Part shown: positions 44,547-53,955 of the stretch, piece after piece
Layout: every line of letters begins with the position of its first letter
Position numbering within the stretch: the stretch's first letter is position 1
Translations under genes and position numbers: made by a program
DNA from: UBA8949 sp942493365
GTDB taxonomy: Bacteria > Bacillota > Clostridia > Saccharofermentanales > UBA5734
NCBI GenBank assembly: GCA_942493365.1
Contig: OW818697.1
Span: 806,001-870,000 of the forward strand
Length of the DNA stretch: 64,000 nucleotides
Direction of reading: 5' to 3'
Notes under the pieces: model-generated
Told to the model about the DNA's origin: nothing
Seen by the model: only the letters and a program-made list of their open reading frames with translations
Databases searched by the model: none

Positions 44547-44613
44547 ACCGAATCGATGATCGTCAATTTACCAACTGGTAATATTTTGTATTTAGTCAAG
44601 AGGAGGTTACAAA

Positions 44614-44982
44614 ATGGAAGTTTTCGCAGCGTATCTGGCACAAATCGAACCGCAGCAACGTGTTCGGGTAGAAGAGGTTTTTCACTGGATGGGACAGAAC
44701 TATCCACGTCTGGAACCCAAAATTGCCTGGAGTCAACCGATGTTCAGTGACCACGGGACCTTTATTGTTGGCTTCAGCGTCTCTAAAAAACATCTGGCTG
44801 TCGCGCCGGAAAAGGTTGTCATTGAGCGCTTCGCGGCGGAAATTGCGCAGGCCGGCTATGAGCACACCCCTATGCTGATCCGTTTTCCGTGGGACAAGCC
44901 GATCGACTATGCCCTACTGGCCAAACTGATCGACTTCAACATTGCGGATAAGGCAAGTGTTACAACATTTTGGCGAAAGTAG
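44614..44982 (+). CDS. DUF1801 (YdhG-like) protein
   Basis: A 122-aa protein of the DUF1801 family: WSQPMF in PKIAWSQPMFSDHGTFIVGF and a C-terminal FPWDKPIDYALLAKLIDFNI. Related proteins include the Bacillus iron chaperone Fra and others without a known role. GAGGAGG precedes the ATG. It is a single gene between the Imm5-like and a lipoprotein gene. No substrate or partner can be read from the sequence. Confidence 0.82.
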   Translation: MEVFAAYLAQIEPQQRVRVEEVFHWMGQNYPRLEPKIAWSQPMFSDHGTFIVGFSVSKKHLAVAPEKVVIERFAAEIAQAGYEHTPMLIRFPWDKPIDYALLAKLIDFNIADKASVTTFWRK

Positions 44983-45036
44983 ATTAACAATTATGATAAA
45001 ATGAATACATTAGCCAAATGATTCGGAGGGAAAACC

Positions 45037-46182
45037 ATGAAAAGAATCTCGATAGTATCAACAATTTTGCTGACACTGATCCTCTTTCTATCCTCCTGTT
45101 TATTTGTACCGTCTGGCAGTAAAAACTCTGAGCAGACAAGCCACACCGAGCTTACAGTACCCACGGAGCAGACTAATTCCACAAGCATACAAGCTAGCGA
45201 GCGCGCGGCATTCTCTAACGTGAACCTACTCCCGATGCAGTTTCTGATCAGCGAGGATCAAAAATTTGTCTATCTTCTGCAGGATATTGAGCAGCAATAC
45301 AGCAAAATATCAGTCGCTGATTCATATGACAAGCTGGATGTAGTCTATGACGCGGATGAATACTATATCAAGAACATCGCTTGCGGAGATGGCTTTACAG
45401 CATGGACGGAACTGACAGACAAAGCTTACGCGATCAAATATTATGACCACAATAGCAAAAAGACGACGATTATTCGTAGCGGAGCGTATGATTTTAACAC
45501 GGACTACCAAATTCTGGAAATCAAAGCCTACCAGTCATTCGTTTACTTCACGCTTAACAACAATGCTGCTGCCTATTCGTCGATCATCAGCTATGATACC
45601 ACCACGGGGCAGGAATTCGAATTGAGAAAAGCAGATTTTTATCTGCCAGAATCCCTTACGTCAATGCAGTTTTTGTCACTTGATTTAAAAGATGGCTGGC
45701 TGCTGTTTACGGAAATAACCAAAGCTGGCAATTTTGATTTTCAAATGATCGATCTGGAAGATGAGTCCCTTTGGACCTGCTATTTGAACGAAGATATCAG
45801 AATTGTTTATGGTGCTTCCTTTGAAGATGAAAGTCAAACACTGGCATTGTATTATCGCAGTATAGACGGTAAAGAGTACATCGGGATTAGCAAAGGCACT
45901 TCAGAAATTACAAATATTGTCGGGTTTAGTAGCACGGCGGTTGCCTATCGTGATCGAATATTCTTACATGAAGGCAATGTGTACTACATTGAGCAGGAAA
46001 CGGACTATGAATCAATCGACACTTTCCAGCTTTGCGAAGCCTCCCTTGATGACGGCGAGATCAACAAATACGCGGCGGCTTTCAGTTTTTTTGGAGCGAC
46101 TGATGGCATTAGTTTTTTGGCCTTTGATTCAGCGACGCCCTTCAAATCTGTGCGTTTGCTAACGATTGCTGAGGGACAATAA
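45037..46182 (+). CDS. Lipoprotein of unknown function
   Basis: A 381-aa lipoprotein: signal peptide with lipobox LFLSSC (Cys21), then a Ser/Thr/Glu-rich linker (about 25-60). The rest is beta-rich with repeated blocks of about 50 residues (DYQILEIKAYQSFVYFTL, LKDGWLLFTEI), like a beta-propeller of the TolB or DUF5050 type. No catalytic motif is seen. GGAGGG precedes the ATG. Its role on the cell surface is unknown. Confidence 0.7.
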   Translation: MKRISIVSTILLTLILFLSSCLFVPSGSKNSEQTSHTELTVPTEQTNSTSIQASERAAFSNVNLLPMQFLISEDQKFVYLLQDIEQQYSKISVADSYDKLDVVYDADEYYIKNIACGDGFTAWTELTDKAYAIKYYDHNSKKTTIIRSGAYDFNTDYQILEIKAYQSFVYFTLNNNAAAYSSIISYDTTTGQEFELRKADFYLPESLTSMQFLSLDLKDGWLLFTEITKAGNFDFQMIDLEDESLWTCYLNEDIRIVYGASFEDESQTLALYYRSIDGKEYIGISKGTSEITNIVGFSSTAVAYRDRIFLHEGNVYYIEQETDYESIDTFQLCEASLDDGEINKYAAAFSFFGATDGISFLAFDSATPFKSVRLLTIAEGQ

Positions 46183-46206
46183 TTCAAAAATGAGTTGAGG
46201 TGCCCA

Positions 46207-46662
46207 ATGCAGCAAGAATTGATCGCGCCCTGCGGCATGAACTGTCAGTTGTGTATCAGTTACCAGGCCAAGGAAAACGACATCAACAAACAGGGCTTTC
46301 ACAGAAAGTACTGCCCCGGCTGCATACCGCGTGGCAAAAACTGCTTGCATATGGCGGATTCGTGCCAGCGGGTCGGCAAAGGCCTTGTCCGTTTCTGTTT
46401 TGAATGCCAGGATTTTCCCTGCCAACGGCTGAAATCGCTGGACAAGCGCTACCGAACGAAGTATCACCTGAGCATGATTGACAACCTCGAGGCAATCAAA
46501 AAGCAAGGTATGGCGGGCTTTTTGGCAGACCAGGCGATCAAATGGCGCTGCAGTGCCTGCGGCGGGGTGATCTGCTGTCACAGTGGACTTTGCCTGAAAT
46601 GCAATCTGGACAAACTGCGCCAGACAAAAACCTATCGTTGGACGGATGAAGTGTCGAAATAG
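46207..46662 (+). CDS. DUF3795 zinc-binding protein
   Basis: A 151-aa Cys-rich protein of the DUF3795 family: APCGMNCQLC at the start, then YCPGC, ENDINK, FCFECQDFPC, and a C-terminal CSACGG with CLKCN. The many CxxC pairs should bind zinc or an Fe-S cluster. Function is unknown. The start at 46207 (MQQELIAPCG) is chosen for the family start and a GAGG upstream. It follows the lipoprotein by 24 bases. Confidence 0.85.
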   Translation: MQQELIAPCGMNCQLCISYQAKENDINKQGFHRKYCPGCIPRGKNCLHMADSCQRVGKGLVRFCFECQDFPCQRLKSLDKRYRTKYHLSMIDNLEAIKKQGMAGFLADQAIKWRCSACGGVICCHSGLCLKCNLDKLRQTKTYRWTDEVSK

Positions 46663-46718
46663 CTGTCCTTTATGTTAAACTGAAGTCAGAAGAAATCGAA
46701 TGAACAGGAGATATTCTT

Positions 46719-47759
46719 ATGAAACGTTTCTTGAAAAAGACACTTAAAGTTTTACTTATTCTTCTGGCGATTATTGCTTTGCTGGTCGCAGCTTTTTTTA
46801 TCATCAAGGCCATTGGTATCAAGGGCACGCCGTCTGGCATCACGTGGGATGCAACAAAACCGTTTGATCCCACGACGGCGGGGCAGCTGGTCAAAACCGA
46901 TGGCGAAGATTTCCAAATACTGTTGTTTTCCGACATTCAAATTGGTACGGACTATTTTGCCGATACCAAAGCCCTCAACATGATGGACGAGCTGGTCAAC
47001 CAGACAAACCCTGATTTCATCATGACCACCGGCGACAACACCTATCTGGTCCTGGCCGATGTGCTGACCCCGACCATCGTGCAAAAGCTGGAGGGTTATG
47101 GCATTCCCTGGGGTGTCACCCTGGGCAACCATGACTCCGACGGCGTGACCGACCGCAACTGGCTGGGCAATCAGTACGAAGGCGCCAAGAATTCGCTGTT
47201 TAAGATGGGACCAGAAAATGTTTACGGCGTGGGCAATTACGTGGTCAACATCGTCGATGCTGCCGGAGAGCCCTGCTATTCGCTGATCATGATGGACTCC
47301 AATGTCAATCGGCAATACGCCAGCGGTTCGGACTACGACTACATCCACCCCGATCAGATTGACTGGTACAAGTGGGTTGTCGCGGGGCAAGAAAATGTGC
47401 CATCGATGCTGTTTTTCCATATCCCGCTGCCGGAATTCGCTGAAGTCAAAACAATGTGGCAGGCCAATGAATTGGAAGCGGGAACGTTTTTTGGCGAAGA
47501 CAAAGAAGCTGTCTTTGCACCACCGGAAAATTCCGGATTGTTCGATCAAGTTCTCGAGCTGGACAATACCACCAACATTTTTGTCGGTCACGATCACATC
47601 AACAGCTTGTCGGCCGAATACAAGGGCGTGCGTCTGACCTACGGGCTCAAAACCGGCCCGGCCTGCTACTTTGATGCAGACATGCAGGGCGCGACGCTGA
47701 TCACTGTCAAGGACGGGACCAACGAAGTCGTGGTCGAACATATCTATGTCAAACCATAA
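46719..47759 (+). CDS. Membrane-anchored metallophosphoesterase
   Basis: A 346-aa protein with an N-terminal membrane helix (about residues 8-30) and an extracellular calcineurin-like phosphoesterase domain: FSDIQIG (DxQ where most have DxH), TTGDNTYL, TLGNHDSDG, FFHIPLPEF and FVGHDHINSL. All metal-binding motifs can be seen; the DxQ variant occurs in purple-acid-phosphatase-like subfamilies. The substrate (phosphate ester or nucleotide) is unknown. CAGGAG precedes the ATG. Confidence 0.9.
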   Translation: MKRFLKKTLKVLLILLAIIALLVAAFFIIKAIGIKGTPSGITWDATKPFDPTTAGQLVKTDGEDFQILLFSDIQIGTDYFADTKALNMMDELVNQTNPDFIMTTGDNTYLVLADVLTPTIVQKLEGYGIPWGVTLGNHDSDGVTDRNWLGNQYEGAKNSLFKMGPENVYGVGNYVVNIVDAAGEPCYSLIMMDSNVNRQYASGSDYDYIHPDQIDWYKWVVAGQENVPSMLFFHIPLPEFAEVKTMWQANELEAGTFFGEDKEAVFAPPENSGLFDQVLELDNTTNIFVGHDHINSLSAEYKGVRLTYGLKTGPACYFDADMQGATLITVKDGTNEVVVEHIYVKP

Positions 47760-47775
47760 AGCAGGAGAGAAGCAA

Positions 47776-48651
47776 ATGAATCTAAGTCTATCAGAGTACA
47801 AAGCAATTGTTGAGTTTTCGCCCAATATGATTTGGCGCGCCGGGACCGATGCCAAATGCAATTATTTCAATGAAACCTGGCTTAAGTTTACAGGACGGAC
47901 ATTGGATCAAGAATATGGTGATGGCTGGGCCACCGGTGTTCATCCGGACGATCTGGAAGCCTGCTTGAATACCTATTTGGAATCCTTTGAAAAACGTGAA
48001 GCCTTTGAGATGGAGTATCGCCTGACTCGCTTTGATGGCGAATGGCGCTGGATCAATGATATGGGTGTCCCGTTCTATGACGAACAGGGCAGTTTTGCCG
48101 GCTACATTGGCAGTTGCATTGATGTGTCCGATAAAATCGAAGGCCGCAAGCTGACTGAAATGGCCCATAATGACAAGTTGACTGGCCTGATCAACCGCAA
48201 TTATCTGGATTACCTGCTGAGCTACGAATTCCGCAAAACCAAGAAAGAGCATGCTGATTCGATCATCATGATGATGGATGTCGACAACTTCAAGTTTTGC
48301 AACGATCATTACGGCCATGGGTTCGGGGACAAGGTCCTGAAGCAGGTCGCGGAGCGAATTTCGAATAATATTCGCAAAACAGATGTTGCCGGGCGGTACG
48401 GCGGCGATGAGTTTTTGGTTATCCTCAAAGGTACCACTGTCGAGCAGGCGCAAAAGATCGCCCAGAAAATCCTCGGATCCATCCGGGAAATCGTAATCGA
48501 TGATACCCTGGTGCAGAATTCGCTAAGCATTGGCATCGTCAAACAGAACAACGAAAATGAATTGATCGAACTTGTTGAAAAGGCTGACAAAGCCATGTAT
48601 CTGGCCAAAAAAACCGGCGGTGATCAATTCAGCGTTTTTGAGGACAACTAA
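47776..48651 (+). CDS. PAS-GGDEF diguanylate cyclase
   Basis: A 291-aa protein: one PAS domain (about residues 8-125, FSPNMIWRAGTDAKCNYF) and a GGDEF domain with RYGGDEFLVIL (GGDEF at 209-213). The RxxD inhibitory site is RKTD (200-203), five residues before it. It should make c-di-GMP and be feedback inhibited. No membrane helices. The start at 47776 (MNLSLSEYKAIVEFSP) follows CAGGAGAG; an ATG at 47746 lies in the previous gene. Its stop is followed directly by the nitroreductase ATG. Confidence 0.92.
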   Translation: MNLSLSEYKAIVEFSPNMIWRAGTDAKCNYFNETWLKFTGRTLDQEYGDGWATGVHPDDLEACLNTYLESFEKREAFEMEYRLTRFDGEWRWINDMGVPFYDEQGSFAGYIGSCIDVSDKIEGRKLTEMAHNDKLTGLINRNYLDYLLSYEFRKTKKEHADSIIMMMDVDNFKFCNDHYGHGFGDKVLKQVAERISNNIRKTDVAGRYGGDEFLVILKGTTVEQAQKIAQKILGSIREIVIDDTLVQNSLSIGIVKQNNENELIELVEKADKAMYLAKKTGGDQFSVFEDN

Positions 48652-49500
48652 ATGAGTATAAGCGTTGCAGAACTGATTATGACACGGCGTTCGGTCAGAA
48701 CGTTTTCCGAGCAGCCTGTCTCGGAGGAGATCCGGCAAAAAATAACGGATTACCTTGCCAAGCTGACCAATCCCTTCCAGGTCAAGGTCGCCTTTAAACT
48801 GATGCAATCTGACGCGGCGGTAAACGCCGCTAAATTAGGCACGTACGGCGTTATTAAGGGTGCGAAGGACTTTTTTGGCGCGGCGGTCAAGGATGGCGAT
48901 TTCGCACTGGAGGCGCTGGGCTACGAATTCGAGCAGCTGATTCTATACATTGAATCGCTCGGACTGGGCACCTGCTGGCTGGGTGGCACATTTAACCGCA
49001 GTGAATTCGCCCAGGAAATGGCGCTTGAGTCGGATGAAAGGCTGGTGGCCATCTCGCCGTTCGGCTTCGAGGCTGACAAACGGAGCTTTACGGAAAAGAT
49101 GATGCGGCGCCTGTCTAAGGGCGATTCGAGGAACGATTGGTCGGCGTTATTTTTCGATCAAAACTTCGCTGTGCCGCTGACCCCGGAGGCTGCGGGCGAC
49201 TTTGCGAGCGCGCTGGAGATGGTTCGACTGGCACCTTCAGCGTCGAACAAACAACCCTGGCGCATAATCAAGGATAAACAGACCTTTCATTTCTTCGAAC
49301 AAAAAGCACCTGGTTACAGCCAGACCTTTGCCTATGACATTCAAAGGGTAGACATGGGCATCGCAGCCTGCCACTTTGAGTTGACCAACCTCGATCAGGG
49401 CCGCAAGGGCCATTTCGAGAAATTGCTATCTCCTGATTTGACCATGCCGGAAAATATTGTGTATGCATTTACCTGGATTGCCGAGGGTTTCGGGTCTTAA
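48652..49500 (+). CDS. Nitroreductase-family protein, TM1586 type
   Basis: A 282-aa FMN-dependent oxidoreductase made of two nitroreductase-like halves in one chain, as in TM1586-type proteins. Features: TRRSVRTFSEQPVS at the N-terminus, LGLGTCWLGGTF (about 102-113), and the second half with APSASNKQPWRI. Substrate is unknown. It begins one codon after the diguanylate cyclase. Its TAA stop shares three bases with the convergent gene (TTAA at 49497-49500). Confidence 0.85.
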   Translation: MSISVAELIMTRRSVRTFSEQPVSEEIRQKITDYLAKLTNPFQVKVAFKLMQSDAAVNAAKLGTYGVIKGAKDFFGAAVKDGDFALEALGYEFEQLILYIESLGLGTCWLGGTFNRSEFAQEMALESDERLVAISPFGFEADKRSFTEKMMRRLSKGDSRNDWSALFFDQNFAVPLTPEAAGDFASALEMVRLAPSASNKQPWRIIKDKQTFHFFEQKAPGYSQTFAYDIQRVDMGIAACHFELTNLDQGRKGHFEKLLSPDLTMPENIVYAFTWIAEGFGS

Positions 49501-51845
49501 TCGCCGGGCATAAAATCAGCCTGCAGTGTGTAGGACCCGGCCAGGTAGAGATAACCCTCACCATCCGAAGCGGGCACTTTTGACTCAGCATAACAACTGA
49601 CCCCTTGGGGCACCACTTGGATGCTGATCGTCTGGGGTGATGGCACCTCGATTGTCAGAATTTGCTCGGCGTAGCTGGTGTCGTAGTCATTATAAATCCA
49701 ATCGCTTTTGATCAGCTTGCCATCGGCGTCTCGCAAGATGACGGCAGCATAAGAGCGATAACCGAAGTCGTCACCGTAGAAGCGCGGGCCGGTACCCATG
49801 CTGGACGCGAAATTGACCGTGACGCGCAACTGCCCAGGAGATGCGACCGAAACAGTGCTTTTAGCACCGACATCCTGCGGGATTGAAGGTGGCGACTCCG
49901 TGTAAAGCTTCTCCGAGATGCCGCCGCCGGTCGATAACACAGTCGTCCATCCTTCGGCATTGCTTGTGCCGCTGGGCGTGGTGGTCGGTTGGGTCGTGAT
50001 GTCTTCATTTTTAAATACAGCGGCCGAGAATTCAGCATACGCCAGCTCCTGACTCGGATTGGCCGCACTGGCTACACTGACGCGTCCATAAAAGGCCCCT
50101 TCAGCAGCATAGGCGTGTTTGAGGGTAAGGCCATCGGTCTGCTGGGTCTGGCCGTCCCCGAAATCCCAAGTATAGAGGGCGTCAGACGGTGCATCGCTGA
50201 TGGCTATTTTAAAGGGAATACTGTCACCGATGAAGGCCACGGGCGATTCGGGTGATACACTCATGACTGGAGCATCTTGAAAGATGATGTTGAAGCGATA
50301 GAAATTGATATAGCGATACACCTGACTGGTGGTGCCGTCATAAGCAGTCAGATTGACCAGCTTATGGTAGAGAATGCCCAGGTCATTGTCGCCGGATTGC
50401 GGTACAATCGTCTTCAGTCCTTTATTGGGTTGATCGAGCGAGCCCAGAGATTGCGTCGCGTTGTAAAACCAAAATTTTTCGCCGACCTGATAGGTTGTTG
50501 GATAGACCAACAAGCTTTCATAGCCCGACTGCTCAAATTGCTGCCTCGTGATGATCATGCCATCGGTCAGGGGAACATCGATAAAGTTGCCGGTCGCGGG
50601 GTCCTTGCCGACACGAATCATAAAGGTCTTGTCAGCCGGGAACAGAACAGCCCCGGGGTCCTTGCCTTTCAGTGTATCCAGCCAGACCTGTTGGACCTTG
50701 GCCTTGTTGATCAGCGAGTAAAGACCGAAATAATTGAACTGGGTGTATTCCTTGCTGTTGGTGGTGGCCTGTTCGTAGTTGTCGCCGGAAAAATAGGATT
50801 CGAAGTGCACGGTACCGTTGGTGATCTTGTATTTGATCAGCCGTTCCTGCCCCGGGAAATTGGGATCAGCGACATATAGGGCATTTGTGGTCACCTTGTA
50901 AATGATCATGGCATGAGCGGAATTGGTGGCGCGGATGTCGATAAACTGCGGCTGGTGGGTCAGCGCGATAGAATAAGCGAAGGCATATAAGACGTTGTTG
51001 GCCGGCTGATTAATATTGCCGCCCCAACGACTGACAAAATGCTGATGAACCACCGAAGACAATCGGATGGCTGACGCATCATCCCAAGTCAAATCGGGTG
51101 TTGCGGCCAGACCGATATTGTCCAGCAAACCATTCAGCGGTTTGTCCCAACCAATGCGGCCGCGATTGTTGTAATAGAACATGGCGGCGATCGACTGACC
51201 GGCGCAATGCCCGCCAGGTGCCATGACCGAGCCACTGTTGGGCATTTGGAAATCATTGAAGCCGGGTTTAAAACCGGTGTCCAAGGCAAAGTCGCTGTCC
51301 GTCTGGGCGGTGATGCGTTTCGCTTTCTCTTTGGTAACCACTAGGTCCGAAAAGTGGGCGGTGATGATCGTGATCGAGTCATTGGTTACGTCCAAAAAGG
51401 GAATGCCTTCCAGTTCGCCGGTCGATTGATCATAATAGAAAGCCATAGCAAATTCGTCTTCGGCTTTCTCGATCGGGATGGTGACAATCATTGGCTCTTC
51501 GGCAAAGCCGTGGCCATTGTCAATACTGATCAACGGCGTCACCGGATTGAAAAGTTCACCGAATTTGTGCGACTGGATTTCGGCCATGCTGATTGAAAAT
51601 TCGGTGTCCTGTGCATAGGCTCCGTCTGGGACGGTGATCGTGAGGCCATCCAGCGCTGTATTGCTGTCGGCAACTTCGATTTCGCCGCCAGATGACGGGA
51701 TCACAGCGCTTGCAATCTCGGCAGATGGGCCAAACACCAGGTTAGCAGGCTGCTTTGGCCAAAAAATGACCAGCAGGATGACGCCGACCAACACCAGCGC
51801 TGCCGCAACAACAGACCAAAGCAATATCTTTTTCTTATTCATCAT
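49497..51845 (-). CDS. Surface protein with C39-like peptidase and PKD domains
   Basis: A 782-aa protein, anchored by one N-terminal helix (about residues 7-27). A beta-sandwich region (about 35-165, VPDGAYAQDTEFSISMAE) resembles ZU5-type domains. A cysteine-peptidase-like C39 region follows, with GGHCAGQSIAAMFYYN (Cys), SAHAMIIYKV (His) and VADPNFPG (Asp). A PKD domain with TWDFGDGQTQQTDG lies near residues 540-620, and the end is beta-rich. The likely role is wall or surface cleavage or binding, not proven. The start at 51845 (MMNKKKILL) has GTGGGTGA upstream; ATG 51842 is equal. Confidence 0.72.
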   Translation of the reverse strand: MMNKKKILLWSVVAAALVLVGVILLVIFWPKQPANLVFGPSAEIASAVIPSSGGEIEVADSNTALDGLTITVPDGAYAQDTEFSISMAEIQSHKFGELFNPVTPLISIDNGHGFAEEPMIVTIPIEKAEDEFAMAFYYDQSTGELEGIPFLDVTNDSITIITAHFSDLVVTKEKAKRITAQTDSDFALDTGFKPGFNDFQMPNSGSVMAPGGHCAGQSIAAMFYYNNRGRIGWDKPLNGLLDNIGLAATPDLTWDDASAIRLSSVVHQHFVSRWGGNINQPANNVLYAFAYSIALTHQPQFIDIRATNSAHAMIIYKVTTNALYVADPNFPGQERLIKYKITNGTVHFESYFSGDNYEQATTNSKEYTQFNYFGLYSLINKAKVQQVWLDTLKGKDPGAVLFPADKTFMIRVGKDPATGNFIDVPLTDGMIITRQQFEQSGYESLLVYPTTYQVGEKFWFYNATQSLGSLDQPNKGLKTIVPQSGDNDLGILYHKLVNLTAYDGTTSQVYRYINFYRFNIIFQDAPVMSVSPESPVAFIGDSIPFKIAISDAPSDALYTWDFGDGQTQQTDGLTLKHAYAAEGAFYGRVSVASAANPSQELAYAEFSAAVFKNEDITTQPTTTPSGTSNAEGWTTVLSTGGGISEKLYTESPPSIPQDVGAKSTVSVASPGQLRVTVNFASSMGTGPRFYGDDFGYRSYAAVILRDADGKLIKSDWIYNDYDTSYAEQILTIEVPSPQTISIQVVPQGVSCYAESKVPASDGEGYLYLAGSYTLQADFMPGD

Positions 51846-52020
51846 AATCACCCACAAGATCGTCAAGATTTGATTAACAATACTAATCATAACCTGAACT
51901 ATTATTCATGTCGAGAGGCTTGTCATTCATTTATTTTGAGAGTACTATAAAAAAAACGGAAGTATATCAAATCAGAAACATCGATGGCCATGCATTCATT
52001 ATTTTGAGGAGGGTATGATC

Positions 52021-53031
52021 ATGGAGTGGTTTGAAAGTTTGTTCAGAACATCAGCCAAGCCCCTGACTGCTGGTTACCTTGGCGGTCAGGGACCGGCCGC
52101 AATTGCAAATGAATCATATTTGACTGTGGACGTCGAAGCCCTTTGGATTACCGATGTGCGCAAAGGGCTGAGCAAGTTTTACGCGGCCATTCATGGCAGC
52201 ATTTTGGTGCCGCACGAAACCGGCAAAAGGCAGGAATTTCAGGCGTTTAATACCGTTTCGGATGCCAAGGAACTGGATGCCAACAATCTGGATCGCATCG
52301 TTCAGGGCCCCTATCGGCTGCTGGACGCGGTACCCTATCGGGGCGCCGGCATTCAGATAGGCATCGCCCTGCTGTCCATCAAATCGGCAGATTTGGCGGC
52401 ACCTTTCATCGGGCTGTTGAAAAGCGTTTCCGACGTCGCTGGAATATCTTTCATCACCCAGGCGACTCCGCTGGTGGATGTTCTGCACGCGGGCATTTCG
52501 GCACTGGCCGGTGAAGACTCGCTTGAGATCGGTCGCTATGGTTTGTTCGAACCGGTTTACCCAGGCCTTTATGTTGTGGTCCGGGCCGACCCGAAAGTCT
52601 TGCCAATCGAAAGGCTGGCCTTTGACGAAAAAACACGGGACCTTCTGTTCGACGGTAAGAAAGTCGTGGAATATCCCTATTTCGTGCTCAAGATCAAAAC
52701 GTCTAAAAAGCGTGATTACTGGTATGACATCCCCGGTATCAAGGAAGCTTACGCCCTGATGATTGAGCAGTTTAAAACCACGCCGACCGACGTTAAAAAG
52801 AACCTCCAGGCCTTCGATGCCTTTCAGGTGGTCACCGAACTGTCGCCCGACTTACTGAGTCAAGATGCCCGCAAACTGGTCGATGTTGTCCGGAAAAAAT
52901 TCAAGAAATACATCACCAAAAAGCCACCGGCCGCGGCTGGTGTTAAAATGGTGAAAGCCCTGAAGCCGGTACGGGCAGATCGCAGCAAACTGCTGATGAT
53001 GCCACTTAAAGATTTTCAACCGTTTAACTGA
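52021..53031 (+). CDS. Hypothetical protein
   Basis: A 336-aa protein with no signal peptide or strong membrane helix and no family I recognise. It is a mix of helix and strand; the C-terminus is basic (VRKKFKKYITKKPPAAAG). The start at 52021 is chosen because GAGGAGG (52006-52012) is eight bases upstream; ATG 52015 is only two bases away from it. It is 12 bases before the next gene, which is a membrane-anchored protein, so they may form one operon. Confidence 0.65.
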   Translation: MEWFESLFRTSAKPLTAGYLGGQGPAAIANESYLTVDVEALWITDVRKGLSKFYAAIHGSILVPHETGKRQEFQAFNTVSDAKELDANNLDRIVQGPYRLLDAVPYRGAGIQIGIALLSIKSADLAAPFIGLLKSVSDVAGISFITQATPLVDVLHAGISALAGEDSLEIGRYGLFEPVYPGLYVVVRADPKVLPIERLAFDEKTRDLLFDGKKVVEYPYFVLKIKTSKKRDYWYDIPGIKEAYALMIEQFKTTPTDVKKNLQAFDAFQVVTELSPDLLSQDARKLVDVVRKKFKKYITKKPPAAAGVKMVKALKPVRADRSKLLMMPLKDFQPFN

Positions 53032-53043
53032 GAAAGGTGTTCC

Positions 53044-53955
53044 ATGAAGCAAAAAACAGCATTCCTGATCACGGGTCTTGTAGTAATCTTTGTAGCAATC
53101 ATTGCCATAATGGCTTTTGCCCGGCCAGCGGTACAGGCAACAGTCAGGGAGAACACCCAGACAACGGTTTCCATCAGTTCAACCAGTCTATCAACCAGTC
53201 TATCAACCGGGGTGGAGACAAACGATGAGTTGACTGAATATTTTGACTACGACGGCGGGGATTTACCCGTCGCTGTTGTGACGCCGATTGATTTCTTCAT
53301 TGAAAAAAGCATCGCTATAAACCAGCCGAAATTCAGATTTGAACTAGTCGGTGAAAGGTATCAGGAATATGAAACGACATTTAACGATAGCCAATACTAT
53401 TTGACAGACGGGGGTTGCAGGATCAACAAAATCATTATTCAAAGCGATGCGTTGTCATTTTATCAGGAACTTGAATTTGCTGAAACCGATACCTTTTACA
53501 TGCCTGAGGCAGACTATGGATTGGATATTGCGGATTGGAATTTTGATGGTTATCTGGACATTAGTTTATGGCGGGATGTCGGTGGAACATCCCACAATGC
53601 CCCGACATACTTTTGGCTTTGGGATAACGGCAGTCAAAAATATATCGCCAACCCAGCGCTGGCAGACCTCAGCGATGAAAACTATATTTCAATCAATCTG
53701 GAAAGACAACAAATATATGCTGGAAGACGCGAAAACAGTGATTTGTATTTTGATAACTATTTTCAATGGGACAAGGGTAACCTGATCTTGGTCGAGCTAC
53801 AGGAAATGACCTTTGTGGGTTATGATGAAAGTTTCCAAGAGCCCGATCAGGTTCATTTTATGATCAAAGAACGTGTGAACGGGGAAATGCAAACGACAAA
53901 AGATTTCTCGATCAGTTACAAGGAATATCTTGAGAATGATCCATCAGCTCAATAA
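53044..53955 (+). CDS. Membrane-anchored protein with FG-GAP/VCBS-like motif
   Basis: A 303-aa protein: N-terminal helix (residues about 5-27), then a Ser/Thr stalk with SSTSLSTSLSTG encoded by a 12-bp tandem repeat (53174-53210). The domain around DYGLDIADWNFDGYLDISLW looks like an FG-GAP/VCBS calcium-binding repeat, and the rest is beta-rich. Function is not known. AAAGGTG precedes the ATG. Its 3' end overlaps the convergent DUF1385 gene by 44 bases. Confidence 0.7.
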   Translation: MKQKTAFLITGLVVIFVAIIAIMAFARPAVQATVRENTQTTVSISSTSLSTSLSTGVETNDELTEYFDYDGGDLPVAVVTPIDFFIEKSIAINQPKFRFELVGERYQEYETTFNDSQYYLTDGGCRINKIIIQSDALSFYQELEFAETDTFYMPEADYGLDIADWNFDGYLDISLWRDVGGTSHNAPTYFWLWDNGSQKYIANPALADLSDENYISINLERQQIYAGRRENSDLYFDNYFQWDKGNLILVELQEMTFVGYDESFQEPDQVHFMIKERVNGEMQTTKDFSISYKEYLENDPSAQ

